Shown here one piece after another: positions 1-14,184 of a stretch of DNA of 64,000 bases. The notes under the pieces were generated by a model. It did no database searches and was not told where the DNA came from. It was given only the letters and a program-made list of their open reading frames with translations. Every line of letters starts with the position of its first letter. The first letter of the stretch is position 1. The stretch spans positions 23,826,246 to 23,890,245 of the forward strand of contig JACDQD010000006.1 of NCBI GenBank assembly GCA_019843655.1, in the 5' to 3' direction. This DNA comes from Lethocerus indicus (Eukaryota; Arthropoda; Insecta; Hemiptera; Belostomatidae). The position numbers were made by a program, and so were the translations under genes.

Positions 1-1923
1 AGAGTACAAATTATGAAGACAATATTGGCGTATCAAACTATATTAGTAAATTAAGATATTCATTTGTATTAAAATGCAGTCTTAATTTCAAATCTACCAT
101 ATTTTAACTTATTGATTATATTAATTATAGTATATTGATTATTATAGCGTCATAAACAGATATGTTACAACAGTTTCAATTACAGTACGCACTATACAGT
201 CAACTATTCCTTTACAGTTATCTGCCCCATTATATTTTACAGTCATCTCTAAGGCGCAAAACAGAAATTCGTGTTGAGAAGAACAAGTGAAATGTAACTC
301 TTGTCCGCGCCCGGGGCAGAATGGTTCGTCACGCTTTGGGAGCGTAATTTTTACATTTTTGCCTTTTGACCTTTCAACGCTCAGACAACATCTGCCGTGA
401 TTTAGTTATTTCTCAGATACAATTAAATAAAAAACAACATAAAATAGCACGAAATCATTTACTTCCCTATCCTGTTTAAGGAACTTGCGCCGAGCACAAG
501 AGAAACAGATAAATATAATACAAACAAAACGTTTCATTGAGTGGCACACACCTGTAAGATTCAAGTTACCGGTTGAAGGTTAAAGAACTTTTATGGTAAC
601 GATTACTTAAGCGATAAAAAAAATTCCCGCACGTTAAGAAAAAATTGTAAACACTTGACTGGTGTCAAGGACTTGTCTTTTCCTACACTGTAGGACTCAC
701 AATGTGTGTCATTTTTGTGTAAACGAGAATTTTATGGAATTTAGCACCTCATTACACCATATTATTCATTGGATACATTTTAAATATTAAGATGTAGTAA
801 CCAAAGTTACTACTTACCCTTATCGTGAGGCAATTAAATAATGTAATACCTCGGTAAGGAATGCAAACATATTAAAATGATCGTAACATCGCTCATCGGT
901 AGTGCTAATTAGTTAAAAATACCATAATAGCGATTAATGCGAATACAGTATATTAAGAATAATACAATAAGGACAAACAACGAGGAGGTTATAAGAAAAG
1001 AAATGTATATAGTTCCGTTTTTTACCATCTCGTTTGATTTCCTTTCTCCGCTCTCTTGCTCGCAGATATTCCAAGTTCGGCTAAATCTGTCGCTGTTAAT
1101 TGTTTTTTTTATAAAAACCCTTTCTTTCACAAAACCCTCACGTTCTCAATGTACTTATAGGCCTATTGAAGTTGTACCCTATATTGTGGACTTAAATATA
1201 ATTTCGGGTATAAACACGGCCTGGGAATCCCGTTTCTTTATTAAGAGTGAAATTTAACCTTGCTACCAATACCAAAGGAAGAGCCGAGATCTATAACAGG
1301 TATCGCTAACTAGGTGTTACCTCTACCTGCCCTCAGCTTTTTTTGTGTCCCAGGTGGGCTGGAGCCGCTCCGCCCCGACCCTACCCCAACTTCCCTCGTA
1401 TTTCTTAACGGCAGACAAACACGCCCTTGTTTAGTCCCCTTTTGTGCCCCGTCGAGGAGGCCCTCCTCTCACCCGAGCTCTCAGAGAATGCGCTCCCTAC
1501 GGGTCCCGGCAAAACACTCGGTCATTCGGAAGAAATTTGTTTTAGCGTTTCGCCATCGTCGGTAATAAAAATTAGGAAACATCCCGTGGGCACTCCGTTA
1601 AACAGTATCCGACCTAACGGAATGCTACCTGGCCACGGATAAAAGCCAGTGGGAAAGTAACAGTAAAGCGTACAGGCATTTATTTGAAGTAGGTAAGTAT
1701 GAAGTAGGTTAAATTTTCTCCTTACTTAATTTTTATAAGAAGCAGTACTGGAAAAAAATACAATAATACGAACATAAAACTTGAAAAGACCGCGTGGAAC
1801 GAAACACAGGATAATGAATATAAAAGTAAGTTTCATTACTTTGAGTACGCTCGAGCTGATTCAGAAGTATCTTGTTTCTTTTAACGAGTTAAAACAATCG
1901 CGTTGAATTTTAATAAATTTCAG
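1..1923. other. no gene recognised
   Basis: I see no exon here that I can support. The stretch has short open frames on both strands without convincing splice sites, coding-like codon use or recognisable protein. It is somewhat richer in GC than the 9-43 kb part of the window. It could be intergenic DNA or a long intron of the membrane-protein gene whose last exons lie at 9.0-10.4 kb. Confidence 0.4.
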
Positions 1924-2028
1924 GGAAAATGTTCTAGCACTTGTCTTTATGAAACGATGGCTTAGTCGATCTCCTCCGCCAGAGATGTATCAGAAGTGGT
2001 TGCCGATTCAGTTCCTAATTGTCGATTG
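1924..2028 (+). CDS. candidate internal exon, unidentified
   Basis: A 105-base segment with an acceptor-like end (aataaatttcag) and a donor-like start (gtaata). Only one frame is open throughout: one base completing a codon, 34 codons, then two bases. It reads like globular protein, with KRWLSRSPPPEMYQKWLPIQ near the centre. If real it could be an upstream exon of the membrane-protein gene at 9.0-10.4 kb, but its outgoing phase does not fit the next candidate exon (7654-7708) directly, so at least one further exon would be needed. It could equally be a chance open frame. Confidence 0.25.
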
Positions 2029-5000
2029 GTAATAATCCGGTGGCCAAGAACTTTACTTTCAGAAACCCGTACAGCATGAACGGACATATGAAACTCGGGA
2101 ATTACGGTACAGTAGAGTTCCTCGGCTTATTCCACTTAACCAACATTCGGCTCGGTCCAATAATGAGAATGTATTTTCGTGTCGAAACTGAAATTCTCAA
2201 GCGGATTGGGCAAGAAGACGAAGTTTTAACTCGTGAAATCGGGGACGGCCGACGGCCCGATAAAGGGACGCCGGATGGGAGCGATAGAAGCGGCGTGGAA
2301 GCAATCCAACCTAGATGATCGTGTAGGGGAACACACGTGTTGCCCAACTCTTGCCGGAGAATAATGGATATAGCCGGTAGGAGTCGTTTTATAATCGCTT
2401 CCCGCTTTTAACGCTCCGCCTCATGGCGGTTACCTACGTAACATTGCTCACGGTGACCCCATCCCGTCACGAAACAGTTAGCACGCCTCAAGAAACAATG
2501 AATCTCGTTAAAAAAAAACTTATCCCACGTTATTAAATGTACCGCTACATTATAAATTTGTCTTCGCCAGGCCTAGTTTAAAGAGAAACACGTTAACTGT
2601 TAACGGAACTCTTACGTTCTTAAAAAAAGACCACGTCTTGCCATGTTTGTGCGCTCTCATCTAATCTTAATTTTTCGATTACTTTTCAATAATAATTTTC
2701 ACGGGTGGACTCAAACGGTTATATCAAATATACCTATAGAAACTAACAAGAAAAAAGCGAATTTATCTTCCTTTGGCAAAAACAAAAGAAAATTGATTGC
2801 TCATTCTGTTATTTTTCAATTTTTTTAAACATTTTAAATATAATCCTATTTTTATTTTTTCACCGACTTCTTAAGCAGATACGGTATTCGCAGGAATACT
2901 TTTGAGTTTTGAATGAAACACAATTTGTGATCTACAATAATTTGATATTTGCGTACTCACATTAAATTTATATTATATTTGTAAATAATTTGTCTGTATG
3001 GGCCATAAGAATAACCGAGCTTCACAAATTTCGACTCAATCACCTCGTGCCTTTGTTGTGGCACTGTGTTTCACAAAATTTATTTTTAATAGAAGTTTAT
3101 AAGGAGTTTTGAAAAACAAAAATTGCAGAAACGTTTAACAATAAAATTATATCTGCAATTAATTACTGTCATACTGGTGTAATACCATATCTGCTTTTAC
3201 CCTCGTTAAGTTTTAGTCGAAAGTCACATTTTTATAGTGTCACCTTGAAGGAGGAAGAGACCCTTTTGGTTCATCACTGCCCTAATTTCGAAAGCCGACC
3301 TCCCATAAATTAATGTTTACAATTTAACCTAATTAACGCGTTCATGGAATTCTCTTAGGTTATAGAATGAATTAACAGATTTTTACGATGGGAACGCAGA
3401 TAAATGCTTAGCGATTGCATTATTATTTGTTAAGCCGAGTTATTTAAACTCTCATGAACTGGGGACGTGCTCTTTCTCTCTCTCTCTCTCTCCTCGTTGA
3501 AGATACCGCAATTCCAGAAGTGATACTAATTGGCCGTCAGTGCACCTTCCCTCGTGTCAAATTAGCATAAAAGAACAATAGGGGAAATGATGAACTTTGA
3601 GGAAACGGACAACTCAGTTCATTGAACCCTGGGTTAACACTGGAATAAATTGCCCCTCGCAAATTTCATTGAAGGGATACTTTCACCTTGGAGTCGGCCA
3701 CCGCTGGAGTACTCCATATTTATATCGATTTCTTACTTCGGCCTAGACAACGCCAATAGTTCCAATTTCCAATAGTCAGTATTCACTTGAAATTGTAGAC
3801 GGAACTTGTTAATGGAATTTCAAATAAGTATGGTGCCTTATGCATGACAGCTGCCGATAAAGCATTCCGTCTTTACCGTCCCCTGCTATCCCTTATATAT
3901 TATGAGTAACAAAGGGAATAACTGTATAACAGTGCAGTAACAGTCCATCAGGAGCCGACATACGTATCACAATACGGTACTGAGGACGCGTTTCAACAAA
4001 TGTTGGCTCAAAAAATTTTATTATTATGACCGACTAATTTTAGTGATGATTCTTCGTTGCTAGTCGTCAGCGGTTTTAGTAGGATAGTATCTTCGGTATT
4101 TGGGTCTTCTTGGAATCATCAATACAGAAAAGCATAAAGGAGATAAAACCAGTCGTGAACCCTGGTTCGACCTACCAGTATCAATTAACCCGACTCCCTT
4201 CCAGTATGGGGGAGAGGAGACACGTGCAGACCACGCCGGATAATAGTTTCGGTTATCTGTAAATCAGTTAATTCTCCGTTCTGAGATTGTGATAAAGACA
4301 AATTTGAGGTCTTCAACCCCGTGACCCACATCCCGAAAACATACTTACTCAACTCTAGCGTGTAGACCGAATACCTCACTGTTCAAACTGAATTATCTTC
4401 ACTTTTTACGATTACAGATTTCTAAAGACGATTTCCAAGCACCAATAGCCAATTTTTAAGTATCGACTACTGACATACCTTTCGTTTCGAACCTTGCAGC
4501 ATATTTTACACCTTTAACTAAATTAATTTCTGTTTGCAATGCATACGCACGGTGGTGTCCCGTCAGTAACAAATGGGAACCCCGCAGGCAACATTAACGT
4601 TGTGAAACATTAAAAACCCTTATGTCAAAAAGAAATCTATTAATTTGAAACCCGGCATGCCCTGACAACCATGCAATACGATTTAGTGGGTAGGGACAGA
4701 CTAGTTTTTTCTTTTTTAGTTTATTTCATTCAGTCGAAAGGTCAGCGTTACATTAAAGTTCAGAGGCATTTAATCGATTACCGAATTCCTATGAGGCCAT
4801 TGAAATTCATCGGTTGTCGATTCTGTCAACTTTCGTTAATAGAGGGACGTTGGTAACGGTTCCAAATTTATATTCTTAATTAACAATATCAGAGCAACAA
4901 AAGCATTGATGAAAAGCTTTTAAATATAGGTGAACTTTTTGAAACAAACTTCGTGCAAGAATCTTGCAGGCAAAAAATTCTGTTTTTGCTTTTGGCCAAA

Positions 5001-7653
5001 CTTTTGTTCTGTATCTGACTGTTAACATTTGTTGAGCAATTTGCTGAATGATGAATGAAGTTACTTATACAGTACACAAGAGTGTACGTAATATTAATTT
5101 CTGTCTCAAATGCAGCCGATGCATATTTCATCAGTCGTGACTCCAGAGAAAGATATTTTCCAGCCGTAATATTCGGATAAAGAAAATAGGTGGGGAAAAT
5201 GTATGGAGTGGGAGTTTGGCCAGACGTCTCTGAGTCACAACCGCGATTCAGAATTTAAACTGCAAGTTAACAAGTTAAATTAAACTGGAACTGAAAGTTA
5301 ATATACATTCAAAGAAAGGGACAATATATACGGGACAGCCATACGTTGTCCTGAACTCTATAAGCTTAGAACAAAAGAACACTTGTCGAAATTTAATCTG
5401 GAAGTTCTACCTATCTTATGTCTTCACGATCAAAAGTGTGATGATGTTCTATCACGAATCAGGTATCTTAAACTACAATAAAATGTCACCACTTTATTGT
5501 AATTTTACAATTAGAATATTACGATAAACAGAATCTAGCTGTATAATCAGAGGAGCGTAATATTTTTTCAAGAAGGCCAACTGCATTCACACTCGAGGAT
5601 AAGCTTAATTGTTTAAAATATTGTATTTTAGAAGTAGGGTAGCAGAAAATGATAGGCTAATCTTTGGAACTTTGTCCTGAAAGCGTTGAAGTAAATCAAA
5701 TCGGAGCACCAATCACTGGGGCATTGCCCTGTCCACGTACCTCTTGTGATTACTACAATCTCTCCACTACGTTAGCTATCCTTGGCAGAGCTGCTCCTTG
5801 ACGATTGTCATCGGCTACCTTTTTTAAAAAAATATGAATAAAAGAAGAATGAAAATAATTAAAAGAAAGATAGTGCTATTTAAATGGACACGGAACAGAT
5901 ATGTTGAAAGTAGAGGGATAGAAGAAAACGCTAGAATGCAACCGAGATATTCCCTACCTCCCACTGGCAAAGTCACGAAAGTACGTAAAAAATATAATGT
6001 GATCATACATTTTAATAGCGTGTAATTACTGGCGGCAATTAAATGGGATTAGTATTCAATTACTCAGTCGATCTCATTACTCTTGTCTTCGACCTTCTTC
6101 ATTGAAGTTGGCCTTACAAGAAGCCTGGGAATGCCACTGCATAGTTTCGTCCAGTCTGTAGAAAAGGATCTAAAAATTCCCTTCACCGCATTTACTTAAT
6201 GTTGAAAAATTAATTTTCTTCTCTAGTTCTTCGATGCCTCTACCTTTGCCAGACGCGATGTATTCGAACTGCTCATATCTGTCTAATAACACTGTTTTAT
6301 TCTCAACGCTGGGTCAACGTCTTGTGTACTCGAATTTGACCGGTTCTATTTATCTAATTTCTTCGAAGCCTGAGTGATTTATGATAAAACTGAAAGTTAT
6401 ACTCGGAGACATTTAATACCACAGTCAATATGTAACATATAACTGGCCGGCTAACTCATTTTATTCATCCTACGCCGCTAAGAAATTGTACAATTTAATC
6501 CATGTCTCTATCAGAAAAATCCTATAATTCCTATCTTGCTATAAATCCTATGTTGCCATAGTTGTTAAGCTGTCGAGGTTATCTTTAAGAGTAGGTCAGA
6601 AGGACAAATGTAATTAGATTGAGTTTATTTGTATTTATATTTTTAGGTTCAGACCGACTGAAATTTCTGAAATTGCAGCAGCGTTTTGAACTCATTCTGT
6701 TTTGGCACCGTGGCATTGATGTTAAATAAGCCTACTGGGGGGGAGAAGCAATACAGTGTTCGGTTTTGAAGGTTTATATTCCGTATGTGGGCGTGGTAAG
6801 ATGGTTGTGGGTGTGCCCTTCGACTTGGGTCATTATAGCCGGGTCATAGAGCAACAAACCAGCAGCACTCCTGTATTGCTCCGGCCTCTTTGAATATACA
6901 ATTTATGCGCCGGAAACGAACGATAGATATTTTTTTGTTGCAGTCGACATGTATAAAACAACATTAGACGATTTGGATGCGATCCTTTATAACTCTGAGG
7001 TTGTTATCTCTGCTAATCATAAAATAAAACAATAAGTAGTTGACGTCAGTTTTATTAACTGGTTCCATTGTCTTACATTTACAAACGCCTTTATTGTCTG
7101 CCCGTAAGATTCCATGAATAATACGGAGTTTCTATTTTCAAACAGCTTGAAATTTTAAGACGTTCTTATATTAAACTTTCATAGGAATAATAGTATTATA
7201 TTTATTTAAAAAAGACTCGTGGAATGGAGGAAGATGAGATACAGTATCGCGTTTTAAGACTTTTTATGGGTAATTTTGTCTAGAAGGTGTTGCGCTTGAA
7301 CGTAGTATATGTTTCTAATATTGCACAAAACATTCCATCAAAAACTTCGTCAATGACCAGCGTGAAATATTTTTAACATTACTTTTCATCAAATCTTTGC
7401 CTATCTTTAAAAATATTTTCTGTTATTTAGTCAACCTTCCCTAAATTTGGTACTGATAATTTATTAGAATCCTTCCCTAATAAAAACCCTTCCAAAATAA
7501 AATTGTCTTCAATATGGCTGGATTCTGTACTTCTGGCACCAGATTTACTATAATCTAGGATATTTGTGATTCTTTCGATTCTGTTTGGTTTAACCAAGGC
7601 GTTTGCCTACCACAGTTCCTTAGGTCTGCTTTCTCAAAACCACACATTTTTAG
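2029..7653. other. no gene recognised (possible intron)
   Basis: More than 5 kb without a supported exon. The longest open frame (2019-2318, +) has no recognisable domain. A short (CT)n run lies near 3473-3492. Nothing else here is a repeat or RNA gene that I can support. Confidence 0.4.
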
Positions 7654-7708
7654 TGCGACTCCTATCTTCTGGGTTCGACTGGTCTCTAGGACCCGTAGTA
7701 GCCCTGAG
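7654..7708 (+). CDS. candidate exon of the two-TM protein gene
   Basis: A 55-base segment between an acceptor-like cacatttttag and a donor-like gtgtgc. Only one frame chains with the secure exon at 9025: two bases, 17 codons (RLLSSGFDWSLGPVVAL), then AG, which the first base of the 9025 exon completes to Arg. This would put an aromatic and hydrophobic stretch just before the first certain transmembrane exon. Support is only phase and splice-site appearance, and the exon is short enough to arise by chance. Confidence 0.3.
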
Positions 7709-9024
7709 GTGTGCATGGTAAAGCCTTACTATCTGAAGCGGTGTTGTTTAGCATTGTATGTTAGTGCGTAATTGTTCTGTATTTACCTTAGAGTTCATAT
7801 GAGCTGGGATCCATTAACCAGTTCCCTCTGAATTTCCCTAATAGCCGTTGATCACTGATTATCATTATTTTAAAATCAGATTACAAGTACTCTCGTAGGA
7901 GAGTACCTGAATGAAGTTATTGGAGTACATTGTTATAATTGTCTAATCGAAATAATGTGTGAAAGTAAAGTTGATTTTACATGTACCACAGCTGGCGCAG
8001 CTGGAATTGAATATTCAGTTTATTTTAACTCAATACGTCGGCTTTCATTTTGTCAAATAAAATTGAAAGATAGTGAAAATGGCGTCATGTTATGACTGGA
8101 CATCTTAAGCAATTATATTCAAAATGTAATTAACGTGTTGTAGCTATTTTCTTAATAATATCGTATGGAAAATAACTGAATTCATTATTTTATAATAATA
8201 TACAAGTAAGTTAAAATATTTTAATATAAATCTGCTTCTTCCTCAATTGATCTGTTTAACAAAGTTTTCTCATATTTATCATTCTAGAACTTTTTTCTGA
8301 ATTGGTTCCTTATATTTTTGTTCGAAAAACAACTAATTTACCCTAATTCTTTCAATTAGAATCTCGTATTCTAGAAAATACTTTTATAATCATTTTGTAC
8401 GAACCCCATTCAAGATCAAATTGCCTACTCGACCATTTTCCGGCCAATTCTTTCGCGAGATAAAATTCTATATGGAATAAAACATTTTTATTGGAATTAC
8501 TTAGTAAAATTTGTTTTTAAAAAATCCGTATGTAAATATAAATGACTTGACAGGTAAAGTTGAGCAGGTTTGCGGCCCGGCTGCTTGTATGTTAGGAATT
8601 CAGTTGGGGGCAATTCAGGGCTAGGCCGGGCCCTCGGGGTGCTGGCCTTTCGCAAGGTCACTACAACACTTACTTAACTAAACCAATGATAGAGAATTAT
8701 GTATTTTCCATGATACTTAATTATTCAAATTAATTAAATAAGTTCATTTTATCAAGCCCTATACGAAACTAATGTTTCAGACAACTTCATTCTGGTTAGC
8801 TCAGACCACATACATAGATATCATATTGATCTAACAATGAATTTGCTATATTGGTTCAAAATTTAATTCAATAGTTCCACTCAGTTATGACATTGATAAA
8901 TTACTTATATTACTACAGTAATTCAGTTTCCTATTGTGTATTTATTTTGTTGATTTCAGCTATCCAACATTTATAGTTCTACATACTTCATTTGTTAATA
9001 ATGAAATTTAAATATCTTTTCCAG
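7709..9024. other. intron or upstream sequence
   Basis: AT-rich sequence up to the acceptor at 9023-9024. A GC-rich patch at about 8570-8660 has no frame or repeat that I recognise. Confidence 0.4.
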
Positions 9025-10422
9025 AACTAACAAGTACCTGAAAAAATCTGCTTTCACCAGAGTTTGTGCTGTTGGAGGCTTCTTTGTATCTATTCCTGTA
9101 TTTTTAACAGGTAAACCACTTTATTGTATAACAATATTTATTTTATAAATGCTTGGTACTACAAACAAATATTTTATAATAGTTACCCTTAAAGGACCCT
9201 TTCCTAGTAATAACTTTATTAGTTGTTGCCTTTACTTAATAACATTATTATTTACTTATTCAATTCATTTTTCATATTAATATATTTGTTTTTATAGTTC
9301 TGTATAAAACTTTTATGTTGTTAGGTTTTTGTTATATTAGAACTAAAGTTAATTTTTTTATACTTTGCTTTAGTAAATTGGTTTTATTTTCACTATAAGG
9401 CAATGTTATTTGTTATATTGAAGATACAGGTGATTCTTTCATACGAAAGCTGTTTTTAAGACATACTTTTAGCCTATGTTTTCCAATAAGGTAACATGTT
9501 TCCTAATGAAGAAAAGCTAAATTTCAAATAACCTTTATTTTATATTTGCCAGATTAATTTGTATTCAAATTTCTGAAATCATTTCCATTATGAAAATTAT
9601 TCTGTACAAAAGAAAATGTATTTTACCTCTATGACTCATGAATGACTATTTTGTTTTAGGTATCATCTTGTACACATTCATACAGTTTCATTCAACACCT
9701 GCAGTAGTCACCAGCATATTGATAGGTCTAGGAATTATGTTCTGTGGCTGTGCTATGGTTCACAATGTATTTATATGGCAAAAGGTAAATACAAGTATAT
9801 GACTCTAATTACAAGTATTAAACCAAAGTATTTTACCAGTACACATCATAAAACAATGTAGTACATTAAAGAGAACTTTTAATGGGTACGATATTTTATA
9901 TTTATTTTGGAATTGATATAAACATTATAAACGTACAATGCACTGAATTTTAAATTACATATTTAAAAGATTAATAAGAATGAAATATAAAATTCTAGAA
10001 TGAAATATAAAATTTACTTCTAGAAATGTGAATAGAATTTGTAACTAATTTTCTGCATTAATTTTATAATTATGTATCTATAGAATCTAAAAGAAATGGT
10101 TGTTTTGAGAATTATTCATCAACCCATACAATCTGAATTACTGTATTTTCTGTTTAATCAGACTGTTGGTTTGTATAACTTTAATTTATATGTTGACTTA
10201 ATGTTTTTAAAGGAAAAGACAAATGCAGTTCGCGCATTGGCACAGCAACAGAGGTTAGCCCTTCAACATGAGCAGTCACTGGCCGAGCAGTCAAGATCTG
10301 CAATGGGACTAACTTCCATGATACCAAATAATGGAAGTATCAGCCCAGGCCCATTGCCAAATGCCACACTTGACCTAAGCAACGAGACACCAACTCCACC
10401 AGAAATCTGTACCCTTGTATAG
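9025..10422 (+). CDS. two-transmembrane protein, C-terminal part (5' incomplete)
   Basis: Three exons are clear: 9025-9110, 9660-9784 and 10213-10422 (stop TAG). Phases chain exactly (2, then 1, then 0) and give the last 139 residues. The sequence shows a hydrophobic segment (VCAVGGFFVSIPVFLTGII), a short polar link, a second hydrophobic segment (VVTSILIGLGIMFCGCAMV), then a basic and Gln-rich stretch (VRALAQQQRLALQHEQS) and a Ser/Pro/Thr-rich tail. The last residues, CTLV, fit a class I PDZ ligand (S/T-x-hydrophobic). I infer a small multi-pass membrane protein with a cytosolic tail. I do not recognise the family. The first secure exon begins in the middle of a codon, so the start lies upstream. 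Confidence 0.8.
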
Positions 10423-13400
10423 CCTAAACACTAATATTTAGCAATAGGAGTTCAAATTATAATTATTATGTGAACAAATTTAAACAATGATATATTATTA
10501 TGACATAATGGGCCACTGTTAGAACACTTCATAACATTCTTTCCCAAAAATGAATGATGTAAAACATCACCATTATATTTAATGCCTTTTGTGAATATTG
10601 GTCACTTAGTAATGGAAATTTCCTGGAAAATAAAATTTGTGTTGGTAAAAAACAAGAATTTTATTTGTATATAATGACCATGATCTATTTTTGGGATATT
10701 ATATTTTCTATCATAAAACATTTTACTATTAGAAACATTATTATAAATCCTTAGAAAACAGAAACTATTTTGAATATTCTACAGCTGAAAAGGAATAACC
10801 CCATGCCATGAAAATTAATAATTAACCATTTACATTTGTTGGCCTTCTTTTAATTATAATATCTCATATGCATTATCTTAATGAAGTTACCATTTCTACC
10901 AATATTTTCTGGTTGTAAAATTGTGTTATTTTTGTCCTCTATTTATTTTCTTATTATGCAAATGGTTCAATAAAAATAATATTAAATGCATAATCAGGCA
11001 GTCTCAATCTACTTGATTGAGAATATGATCAAAATATTAATAATGTGTTAATGATAATGTTAATGTTGATATATTAATATTATTAATAATATATTATAAT
11101 ATTAAAAATATGTCACTGTGGAATTGCCTAGTGATAATATTTTTGATTATTAACTTTAAATTCTACAAATATTTACAATTTTAATGCAATCATGTAGGAT
11201 TCAGCTCACAATTCTTTTGCTCTTTTTTTTACCCTTGTTAATCTCTTTTTAACTTTATCTTGAATAGTTCATAGTTATAGGTATAAATTGCATTTATTAA
11301 GATCACTGTATGTTGCAAAGATTGTAAGTGTATTTTCTTATATAAGATTTCAATTAAAATGGTGTGAATGTGTGACACTGACATTCATTTCTGTAACAAT
11401 ATTCAAATCTAAAGAATTTTTAAATTCTTCTATAATTTCTAGGGTGAAATGATTTCTATTTATTTAAGGTAGATAAAATGCAGGTAAACTATGGCCCAGT
11501 CAATACTTTAAATGACTGCAAGATATCAAAACTCTACAAGCAATTATCATCCAACCATGAATAAAAATCAATGTTTTATTAAAATGGTGTTTAATAAAAT
11601 ACACTGCTCGTTAAACACATCACTAATTAAATCATTTCTCCAGTTATAACGTTTATTTATATTATGCAAGTGAGTCTACATCAAGCCTGAATTAGTCAAT
11701 GAGTAAAATTATAAACAATTAATAATACATGTGAACTATAGCCTGTCTCTATGGTTAGATATTCAAATATTTTAACGCTTGTTGAAAATAGCAGGCTATA
11801 AAGAATTATAGGGCTAGCAAAGATTATGATATACTATACATCACATTTACTATGCATTAAAATATAATGTATAGAATAAAATTCCAAAGTATTTTTGTAT
11901 ATTAATATAAACATCAGTATGCAAACACCATACTGAATCATATAATATATGTATTTATATGTAAATATTCAGTATTTATGTTGTCAAATATTATTGCTAA
12001 GTTAATACAATGAATATTCTTACAACTAAGTATTTGATTATATAATTGAGGCACCCTGTCATAGAATTATGATCTAGACTGTTCAATGACATGGTCTTGA
12101 TGTAAGAAGCTTTAATTGTATGAATTGAAAATTCCATTTTATATTATTTGTGTATCAAAGACACTTGTAAATATTACTTCATATACCTCTGTACAATCAA
12201 TAAATTATCATTTTTATTACATTTATTAACCTATTTGTATTCTAGAAAGAAACAACTCTCACAACAAAGTAAATAAGAAATTAAGGCTTCATCCTTGCTT
12301 AGATTGTTTCTACATTTTTGTTAGTTTCGAGAATAAATGAAAAATTATGAGTACTATTAAATATAGCTATTGTTTTAAAAAAATAAATAACAAACTATGA
12401 AACAGAATAGGATTGTAAGAAAATCAATCAAAATAGCTTATTAATATTAATAAAATCATCTATTAATATTAATGTACTTATTATAGTTATAACAAATCCT
12501 TATAATTACTGATATTGTTTTAATATTAATAAGTAATAAGTAGATGGAAAGGATCATCTAAGAGATTCATGTAATTACAACAGAAAAAAAATGCTGACTA
12601 AACTTACCATAATCTATAACTGCAAAATGATTTGTGGTTTTGTAAGGTAACTAAGTGAAGTAGTATGAAGTGGTAAATGATGAAACAAGTTACTTAAATT
12701 ATATTTTGTCTAATGTTAGAATTAGCACTTATAATTAGTACTTTTAGCACATTAATAACATTTATAAGGCATTATGATGCCATAACTTTTATATTATACC
12801 ACTAAAATATAAAAAAATATTTATATATAAAATATATAATGAAAAATGTATTTACATGTGTATATGCTTCATATACATGAATATATACTTCATTAATTTA
12901 TGTGACAAGAAAAATTACCACACCAATTTTTATGCTAAGTAAGGTCAGCTAACTTAAACTAAAAAAAATATTCACAAGAAATGATTAAAGATAACACATT
13001 TTAGTACATGATTAGACTTATTTTAATTGACACATTCAAAATTATTTAATTTTATATTGAATTTTCTTAAGAAATCAGTTTTAATTGTCACCTCGTCCCA
13101 TTATAATTTCAAATTTATGGCTTCAGAATTTAAGAAAATCAATTTTCATCACGCGATATAAAAATATTCCTTCCTGATCAGCGTTTTAATATTTACAAGA
13201 ATTAGACTAAACCCATTCATTTACATTCCCCAGAAGAGGACTTGAGGTCAGTTGAAGTACAGTTTAATTATGAAACCGACCACAGCCTTTAGGAGCGCTG
13301 AATGTAAAGGAATGTGCTTAGAGGTTCGTATGTAATACACGGTGTTAGTTTGTATTAAAGAATAAGCTTTAATTCGGAATATTATTAATGGGTTTTCATA

Positions 13401-14184
13401 TTTTTGTGCTAAAAAACGTACAATTTTGTGACACATAATTTTTCTTTTTCCGTCTGATGTCGGTCCTGTTGGCAGTTATATGAGCGAAGTACGATTCCCG
13501 TAATTGCAGCAGTTCCGAGTCCACATTTCTCTATGGTGCTGTTTATAGTCAAAAATATCAAGCCGCTAGCCAACTATTTTTCCATTTTATTTCTTTTCTC
13601 AGTGATACCAAAATTAGATCCATTTGTTCGTATGGTTGTTATTTTCGTTATTAGTGGTCGTTCGAGCGAGTTATCGGATAACTGGGATAGAGGTTACCGT
13701 TTTAAAAGGTATTGAAGACGCACTCAGCATGTGTGTGAGAATGGGTTCCATGAACTGGGAAGGACAACATGTCATTTAAGTTCGGTCTGGAATACCAAGC
13801 CTAATCAGTGCAAGCCCATTTATGGAATGTGATTCGCTTTGAAAAACTCAAGCCCTTCAATAATATGATAGGGCAGATAAATACTTTATGTAAGTCCAAT
13901 GATGTACTGTGTATATGTAAATTAAGATTTGTTTTCAGCAGCCTTTAAAGCAAGTACCATCTACTGAAGCATTATGAAAATTAAGTTTCCTATCCAATAA
14001 ATGTAGTATTAAATATTTCTTGATGCTTTACTATTTGAACATTTGCATTTGGAAGTGTGGTATTTGTTACGAGTATAGTGTATTTAGTTGTGTTTTGTAG
14101 GATGCGGTCACTTAAAACCGCCCAATGCAATCGATGATGAACGATTGTGACTTTATCTGGGCGGTGAGAAGAAAGTAAAAGGAA
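10423..14184. other. 3'UTR, AT-rich intergenic DNA and pygopus 5' region
   Basis: After the TAG at 10422 there are AATAAA hexamers at 10629, 10969 and 12199, so the membrane-protein transcript may have a long 3'UTR with alternative ends. From about 12.2 to 13.1 kb the DNA is very AT-rich with no open frame of interest. From about 13.2 kb the base composition becomes more balanced, as expected for the promoter and 5'UTR of the pygopus gene that starts at 14185. I cannot place the transcription start. Confidence 0.5.
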
